Source: CAYLPU01 sp964385635 (GTDB lineage Bacteria; Chloroflexota; Anaerolineae; B4-G1). From it: a stretch of 17,353 nt of DNA. Within the stretch, counting starts at the first letter, position 1. Each line of letters begins with the position of its first letter. The stretch spans positions 1 through 17,353 of the forward strand of contig CAYLPU010000105.1 of the NCBI GenBank assembly GCA_964385635.1, given 5' to 3'. A model generated the notes under the pieces. The model was not told the DNA's origin. It was given only the letters and a program-made list of their open reading frames with translations, and did not search any database. Shown piece after piece: positions 13,327-17,353 of the stretch. The translations under genes and the position numbers were made by a program.

Positions 13327-13416
13327 TGCGTGAAACATTATGCGTGATGCGTGAAACGTGATGCGTGAAACGTGAAACGTGAAACGTGGTGCGTGAATCG
13401 CCGATCACGTTTCACT
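13327..13416. repeat. 7-bp tandem repeat, TTTCACG family, with inverted end
   Basis: About twelve degenerate heptamers upstream of ZnF-2. Most read gtgaaac or gtgatgc on the plus strand, but the far end (atcacgtttcac, near 13405-13416) is inverted, so a long imperfect hairpin can form. In the gene's sense direction the main array has no stops and makes a spurious N-terminal extension. Confidence 0.88.
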
Positions 13417-13472
13417 AGAGCATTGCATAAGTGCTTTGCGAAACCCCTCCCCCCGCCCACATCGCTCCAGAG

Positions 13473-13549
13473 TCCGCAACTTGTTGCGGAATGACCCAGA
13501 CAAGCCAACCTTCAGCCAACCGGAGCACCCCGAACAGGTTCGGGACTCC
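13473..13549. repeat. Two tandem hairpins in the gap between ZnF-1 and ZnF-2
   Basis: Hairpin one pairs tccgcaa (13473-13479) with ttgcgga (13484-13490). Hairpin two pairs cccgaac (13529-13535) with gttcggg (13538-13544), and the stem extends outward through ggag/ctcc (13522-13525 and 13546-13549). No T-run follows, so these look more like REP-type palindromes than intrinsic terminators. The rest of the 263-bp gap holds no gene. Confidence 0.7.
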
Positions 13550-13575
13550 ACCTGTGCGACACCCTGGTTTTACGT

Positions 13576-13932
13576 TTACTGAGCCGCTACCACTCCCTTG
13601 CCCGAACAGGTGGTGCAGGGCAGATCGTATTCGATCTTCGCCCGCCCCGTCCCTCCACAGGCCGGGCAGGTTTGCCGTCGCTCCGGCACTGTCACCACTC
13701 CTTTGCCCTTGCAGGCGGTGCAGGTCAGCCGGCGCATGGCCTGTTTGCCGGTTCCCCGGCACAAGGCACACGGCACATACGGCTCCTGCACCCGCACCGT
13801 CCCCCGCCCGCCGCAAACAGCGCAATTGGACTTGGGGTGCGGGATTCCGAAGGGGTCTTTGCCCCGACCCCCGCAATAGGCGCATTGCACCGCCACCCAC
13901 TTGCCCCCTCTGACGGTCGTCTTTGCTGCCAT
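13576..13932 (-). CDS. DnaJ-type zinc-finger-only protein, six CxxC pairs (ZnF-1)
   Basis: A 118-residue protein made almost entirely of CxxCxGxG repeats like those in the central cysteine-rich domain of DnaJ, but with no J domain and no DnaJ C-terminal domain. Cysteine pairs fall at 17-20, 37-40, 55-58, 71-74, 89-92 and 106-109, so three zinc ions could be bound if two pairs make one site. DnaJ itself has four pairs. Between pairs one and two is the signature GKDPFGIPHPKSNC, shared with the sister proteins here. The ATG at 13932 has GAGGAG upstream. In DnaJ this domain binds unfolded substrates and helps release; here client binding or scaffolding is inference. First of four consecutive relatives. 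Confidence 0.88.
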   Translation of the reverse strand: MAAKTTVRGGKWVAVQCAYCGGRGKDPFGIPHPKSNCAVCGGRGTVRVQEPYVPCALCRGTGKQAMRRLTCTACKGKGVVTVPERRQTCPACGGTGRAKIEYDLPCTTCSGKGVVAAQ

Positions 13933-13951
13933 GTTTCTCATCTCCTCAGGT

Positions 13952-14752
13952 TCAGTCTTCATCTTCCCAATGTACAACGATCTCCACAAAGTTGAAAGGG
14001 GGTGTTTCCCCCACGTATTTGAACATCATCCGGTTACCGTATTTGGCGTCCAGTTCGTTGACCTGGTGGTCGAACTCATCCACCCGCGAACGGTGCACCA
14101 GGAAGGCGGCATTGAGAACCATCATGTCAATCAGGATCTTGTTGGCCTCGTACCTCTCGGCCAGCGGACTCAGAGCACGAGCCAGCATTTGAGCATCCAC
14201 GTCCCTTTTGGCCTCAATACTATTGGACACCAGGCTGCCGAGCTCTATTCTGTCGTGGTGGGAATGAGGGCTGGCAGCCAGGCGATTCCGCAGCCTGCGG
14301 ATGTCGGGATTCCCGGCCACGATGTCCTGGAACAACCGCTCCTTTCTCCAGAAGACCTTCAGTCCCAATTCAACCTTGTCTTCCATCTCCTGCAACAACG
14401 ACTCGAACTCGCCGTACCTTCGCCGCAGCAGCCTCATGATCTTCTCCTCAGCGCTGCTCCCACCCGAGGTGGATTTGGCCACGGTGCTGAAGCGCACGGG
14501 AAGGACGGTGAAGCCCTCGTTCAGCACCTCCTCGCAGACCAACTGGTGGCTCATAGTGTGCGCCCGGCTGGTCTCGTATTCGTCCTGGGGTGAGTCGCTG
14601 ACCGCAAGCGCGAGGTCAAGAAAGGAGATGCTGTGGACCTCGTCGCCGCGCCTGCCGATCCCCTTGATGGAGAGATCGAAGGGATTCTCGTCGTGGCTCC
14701 TGGTCAGGCAGTACAGGTATATCATTCTCTCGTTGTCGGTACTACCGCTCAT
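13952..14752 (-). CDS. gvpF/gvpL: GvpF/GvpL family gas vesicle protein (266 aa)
   Basis: Second GvpF/L paralogue, single domain and of normal length for the family. Family motifs are the N-terminal IYLYC strand, the GIGRRGDEVHSISFLDLALAV region, FTVLPVRFSTV near residues 81-91, DKVELGLKVFW near 125-135 and the terminal GETPPFNFVEIVVHW. The role is accessory or minor component in vesicle shell assembly; GvpF and GvpL cannot be told apart by inspection. The ATG at 14752 was chosen because GGGAGAAGG lies upstream at normal spacing and the conserved IYLYC strand follows within ten residues. The longer in-frame start at 14803 would read through low-complexity sequence. It is 94 bp after the GvpF-J gene and 19 bp before the first zinc-finger gene, which suggests one transcript. 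Confidence 0.93.
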   Translation of the reverse strand: MSGSTDNERMIYLYCLTRSHDENPFDLSIKGIGRRGDEVHSISFLDLALAVSDSPQDEYETSRAHTMSHQLVCEEVLNEGFTVLPVRFSTVAKSTSGGSSAEEKIMRLLRRRYGEFESLLQEMEDKVELGLKVFWRKERLFQDIVAGNPDIRRLRNRLAASPHSHHDRIELGSLVSNSIEAKRDVDAQMLARALSPLAERYEANKILIDMMVLNAAFLVHRSRVDEFDHQVNELDAKYGNRMMFKYVGETPPFNFVEIVVHWEDED

Positions 14753-14817
14753 CAAGCCTTCTCCCCCACTCCCCTTCCGCAACCTTCGCAAGGTTTCCCC
14801 CACTGCGAGGCAATCCC

Positions 14818-14852
14818 TTCACGTTTCACGTTTCACGCTCCACGCTTCACGC
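14818..14852. repeat. 7-bp tandem repeat, TTTCACG family
   Basis: Five heptamers (cacgttt, cacgttt, cacgctc, cacgctt, cacgcca) at the end of the GvpF-J gene; the TGA stop is inside one unit. A small hairpin (aacctt/aaggtt at 14781-14795) lies just beyond, without a T-tract. Confidence 0.88.
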
Positions 14853-15935
14853 CAGCCTCTCCCCTCCCATGCGCCTGACGGTGATCAGAACGCTCTCCCT
14901 GGTGGCCGCCGGAGTGAAGTCACAACGATACCCCTCGGCCTTCTTCTTGGCCGTGACCCCCTGCGCCGCCGCCTGCCCCAGGCAGCAACTGCTCAGCAAC
15001 TGGTAGGCGGCGGCGATCTGGGCAAAGCGCTCTTCGGCGGCTTTGTCACCCGGCTGAGCATCGGGGTGATGCTCCTGAGCCAGTCCATAATAGGCCTGCT
15101 TCACCTCATTCAGGCTGGCCTCCTGGCCCAGACCCAACAGTTCCCGCGCCCGCTTGACCTCCTGGCGACTCATGGGCCGCACCTCGACGGTGCTGAAACT
15201 GTAGGGAGGCAGGGGGCCGATGCGCCGGAAGTTTAACCGGCCGCCGAGTCTCTCATCAATCTCGCCGAGCCGCCGGTCGAATTCCTCCTGCTGTCCCTTA
15301 TTCAGCAGTAAGGCGACGTTCATCACCATTTTGTCGTCCATGAGGCTGTTCTTCTGCAGGTCCAGAGCGCAACCGGCCAGCGCGTTCAGGATCTCCCGCT
15401 GGTAGTTCTCCCGCCGGCGGTTGAGAGACTCGTAGACCATCTTGCCCACTTTGATCCTGGCAGGCGTGCTCCGCAAGCGGGAGAGCCCCTCGATCCTGGC
15501 CTTCAGTTTGGCGATCGACTCCTCGGTGGAGATCTCCTGGAAGACGGAAGGGAGGTCCCAGGTGGCCACCACCTCGACCTCGACCTTGTCCTGGATGGCC
15601 GCATGGGCCTCTTTGAGGGCGAAATACCCCTGGCGCAAGATGGCCTCTACCTCGTCCTGGCCCTTCACCACGGTGCCGAACTTCATGGGCAAGACAGTGA
15701 AGCGCTTCATCATCTCTTCGATCACCGCCTGATGGGCGGCCAGGTCGCGGACTATTCTTTCCTTGTCCTTGATGGCCTTGTAGTCAACTGGGGGACAATT
15801 GCTGACCACGGCGGCCAGGTCACGGTAGGGCACGGTGCGCACCTCGTCGTCCCGCCCGCCGATCCCTATGGGGCCAAAACCAATCGCCTCCCCGCTGCCG
15901 ATCACTCCGTAGATATATATGATGTCCTTGGTCAC
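14847..15935 (-). CDS. gvpF/gvpL: GvpF/GvpL family protein fused to a C-terminal J domain
   Basis: The first 255 residues or so are a GvpF/GvpL gas vesicle protein. Family hallmarks are the start IIYIYGVIG, FGPIGIGGRDDEV, FTVLPMKFGTV, DKVEVEVVATWD and the end GPLPPYSFSTVEV. GvpF/L proteins are accessory or minor vesicle components; GvpF contacts GvpA during assembly. Residues 256-325 form a J-domain-like helical hairpin with the diagnostic H290-P291-D292 between helices (EVKQAYYGLAQEHHPD), which is the element that stimulates Hsp70. About 40 uncharacterised residues follow. The GTG start at 15935 was chosen because GAGGAG lies 6 nt upstream and the GvpF fold starts right after it; an in-frame ATG at 15977 would add 14 unrelated residues. 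The position just after dnaK suggests recruitment of Hsp70 to the Gvp assembly. The stop lies inside a TTTCACG-type tandem repeat. Confidence 0.93.
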   Translation of the reverse strand: MTKDIIYIYGVIGSGEAIGFGPIGIGGRDDEVRTVPYRDLAAVVSNCPPVDYKAIKDKERIVRDLAAHQAVIEEMMKRFTVLPMKFGTVVKGQDEVEAILRQGYFALKEAHAAIQDKVEVEVVATWDLPSVFQEISTEESIAKLKARIEGLSRLRSTPARIKVGKMVYESLNRRRENYQREILNALAGCALDLQKNSLMDDKMVMNVALLLNKGQQEEFDRRLGEIDERLGGRLNFRRIGPLPPYSFSTVEVRPMSRQEVKRARELLGLGQEASLNEVKQAYYGLAQEHHPDAQPGDKAAEERFAQIAAAYQLLSSCCLGQAAAQGVTAKKKAEGYRCDFTPAATRESVLITVRRMGGERLA

Positions 15936-15967
15936 GGTACGCTCCTCCTCGACACAATGCCTAGTGG

Positions 15968-16046
15968 CACGTTTCACGCCTCACGCTCCACGCTCCACGC
16001 CTCACGTTTCACGCCTCACGTTTCACGCTTCATCACGCTTCACGCT
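15968..16046. repeat. 7-bp tandem repeat, TTTCACG family
   Basis: About eleven degenerate heptamers (cacgttt, cacgcct, cacgctc, cacgctt) between dnaK and the GvpF-J gene. On the coding strand the unit reads CGTGAAA and has TGA in every unit, so all three frames are closed. It encodes the last residues and stop of dnaK. Confidence 0.9.
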
Positions 16047-17353
16047 AAACTCCCTCGCGATCATCCGCGTGGTCTCGTCCAACTCCTGCATGGCCCGCTC
16101 GACCGCTTCGATCTCGCCTGCCCGCAGCGCCTGGCGCAGAGCGGCTACCTCGCTCCTCACCTTGCTCCGGAGCGCCGGTGTCAGTCTGTCGCCGTATCGC
16201 TCCAGTGTCTTCTCGGCCTGGTAGGCCATGCTGTCGGCGCGGTTGCGGGTCTTGATCGCCTGACGGCGCTGCCGGTTCCGCTCGTCGTGTTCTTTGGCCT
16301 CGGCCACCATGTGCTCGATCTCCTCCTCCGAAAGGCCGCTGGAGGCGGTGATGGTGATCTGCTGCTCCCTGCCGGTGGCCTGATCCTGGGCTGTGACCTG
16401 CAGGGTGCCGTTGGCGTCAATCTTGAAGGTGACCTCGATCCTCGGCTCGCCCCGGGGCGCGGGCGGGATGCCATCCAGGGTAAAGCGCCCCAGGACCGTG
16501 TTCTCCACAGCCATGACCCGCTCGCCCTGCACCACCACGATCTCCACGCTGGCCTGGTCGTCTTTGGCCGTGGTGAAAACCTGACTCTTGCGCGCCGGGA
16601 TGGTTGTGTTGCGCCGGATGAGGGGGTTGGCGATGCCACCCTTGGTCTCGATACTCAGCGTCAGCGGGGTGACGTCAATCAGCAGCAGGTTCTTGACCTC
16701 GCCGACGAGAGCGCCGGCCTGAATCCCGGCTCCCAGGCCGACCGCCTCCTCCGGATTGAGCTCCGTGACGAGCAGTTTGCCGAAGATGGTTTTAATCTTC
16801 TCCCGCACCGCCGGCATTCTGGTCTGCCCCCCTACCAGGATGACCTCGTCAATGTCCGTCGGTTTAAGTCCAGCGTCGGCCATGGCCTGACGGCAGGGCT
16901 CGACGGTCCTTTCGATCAGGTTCTCCGTCAATTGCTCCAACTGCACCCGGGTGAGGGTCGTGTTGAGGTGCGCCGGCCCTCGGGGTCCCTGGGCGATGAA
17001 GGGCAGGGTGATCTCGGTCTGCAAGCGGGTCGAGAGTGCGATCTTGGCCTGCTCGGCCGCCTCTCTCACCCGTTGCAGCGCCATCTTGTCCCCTCGCAGG
17101 TCCACGCCGCGCTCCCGCTCGAACTCGTCGCAGAGCCAGTCCACGATGCGGCGGTCGAGGTCGTCGCCGCCCAGGTGGGTGTCGCCGTTGGTGGAGAGCA
17201 CCTCGAAGACGCCAGCGCCGAGGTCCAGGATGGAGACGTCGAAGGTGCCACCGCCCAGGTCGTAGACGGCGACGGTCTCCCGCCTCTCGGGGGGGAAATC
17301 GTAGGCCAGGGCCGAGGCGGTCGGCTCGTTGAAGATGCGCAGCACCTCCAGCC
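16023..17353 (-). CDS. dnaK: DnaK (Hsp70) chaperone, N-terminal part missing at window edge
   Basis: Hsp70 chaperone that binds unfolded or hydrophobic segments in an ATP-dependent cycle with a J-protein. The visible 442 or so residues begin inside the ATPase domain at GLEVLRIFNEPTASALAY, which matches about residue 165 of E. coli DnaK. They continue through the phosphate-binding VYDLGGGTFDVS and the VILVGGQTRMP motif to the linker LLLIDVTPLTLSIET. The beta-sandwich substrate domain (RNTTIPARKSQVF, VLGRF, FKIDANGTLQVTA) and a helical lid follow. The C-terminus is somewhat shorter than in E. coli and lacks an acidic EEV-type tail. The last residues (VKRDEA) and the stop are encoded by the 7-bp tandem repeat that follows. 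No GrpE is seen. A J-domain protein lies 87 bp downstream, so the two may work together on Gvp clients. The family call is certain; the client is inference. Confidence 0.95.
   Translation of the reverse strand, partial: LEVLRIFNEPTASALAYDFPPERRETVAVYDLGGGTFDVSILDLGAGVFEVLSTNGDTHLGGDDLDRRIVDWLCDEFERERGVDLRGDKMALQRVREAAEQAKIALSTRLQTEITLPFIAQGPRGPAHLNTTLTRVQLEQLTENLIERTVEPCRQAMADAGLKPTDIDEVILVGGQTRMPAVREKIKTIFGKLLVTELNPEEAVGLGAGIQAGALVGEVKNLLLIDVTPLTLSIETKGGIANPLIRRNTTIPARKSQVFTTAKDDQASVEIVVVQGERVMAVENTVLGRFTLDGIPPAPRGEPRIEVTFKIDANGTLQVTAQDQATGREQQITITASSGLSEEEIEHMVAEAKEHDERNRQRRQAIKTRNRADSMAYQAEKTLERYGDRLTPALRSKVRSEVAALRQALRAGEIEAVERAMQELDETTRMIAREFSVKRDEA

Noticed and set aside
13327..13416. 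N-terminal extension of ZnF-2 (from 13408)
   Set aside because: The added residues (TFHVSRFTHHVSR and similar) are translated tandem repeat; a strong AAGGAGG site precedes the internal ATG at 13312.
13473..13549. Intrinsic terminator pair
   Set aside because: The stems are good but no T-run follows on the coding strand, so they are listed as palindromic repeats only.
12159..13932. True DnaJ proteins split by frameshift
   Set aside because: Each gene has its own start and ribosome binding site, and no J-domain or DnaJ C-terminal sequence is found in other frames beside them.

Overview
The window holds one long block of about 22 genes, all on the minus strand (read from right to left). It looks like a large, unusual gas-vesicle-type (gvp) locus. 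Recognisable Gvp families are three GvpF/GvpL proteins, GvpG, GvpK, a GvpJ-like protein, a GvpM-like protein and a divergent GvpA-family protein. They are mixed with an exceptional set of chaperone-like and zinc-binding proteins: DnaK (cut by the right edge), a J domain fused to a GvpF/L protein, seven proteins built on DnaJ-type CxxCxGxG zinc modules, three proteins with CxxC zinc ribbons, two double-headed ArsA/Get3-type ATPases, a TPR-like helical protein, and a GRAM/PH-like protein ending in an alpha-crystallin (Hsp20) domain.

The organism is a GC-rich bacterium. Dense intergenic 7-bp and 8-bp tandem repeats, together with the gene content, suggest Chloroflexota (Anaerolineae-like). This is inference from general impression; no marker gene in the window settles it.

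Layout in transcription order: dnaK (16023-17353, partial); GvpF/L with J domain (14847-15935); GvpF/L (13952-14752); four DnaJ-zinc-finger-only proteins (12159-13932); GvpG (11779-12144); two tandem ArsA/Get3-like double ATPases (7444-11774); TPR-like protein (6953-7348); GvpJ with zinc ribbon (6498-6860); double zinc ribbon protein (6121-6414); fifth small zinc-finger protein (5812-6105); winged-helix plus zinc-finger protein (4844-5770); GvpM-like plus two GRAM-like domains plus zinc ribbon (3643-4779); GvpK (3251-3586); GRAM-winged helix-Hsp20 protein (2265-3254); GvpF/L (1313-2176); divergent GvpA-family protein (1053-1316); zinc finger plus winged-helix-like tail (299-967); and a 56-residue protein (96-266). 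Several pairs overlap at ATGA or GTGA, and most genes have a clear Shine-Dalgarno, so the block probably acts as one or a few operons whose main promoter lies beyond the right edge. No gvpN, gvpO or ordinary gvpA is present in the window. No gene-free stretch exceeds 300 bp.

A plausible reading is a shell-assembly machine. Gvp subunits would be handed over by Hsp70/J and Hsp20 activities and by Get3-like ATPases, which in eukaryotes carry hydrophobic clients. The zinc modules would act as client-binding or docking parts. Whether the product is a true gas vesicle or another protein-shelled or membrane-associated structure cannot be decided from sequence. A second layer of interest is the repeats: several families of 7-8 bp tandem repeats sit between the genes and supply stop codons, C-termini, an N-terminus and interdomain linkers, and short palindromic elements have been absorbed in frame into several proteins.
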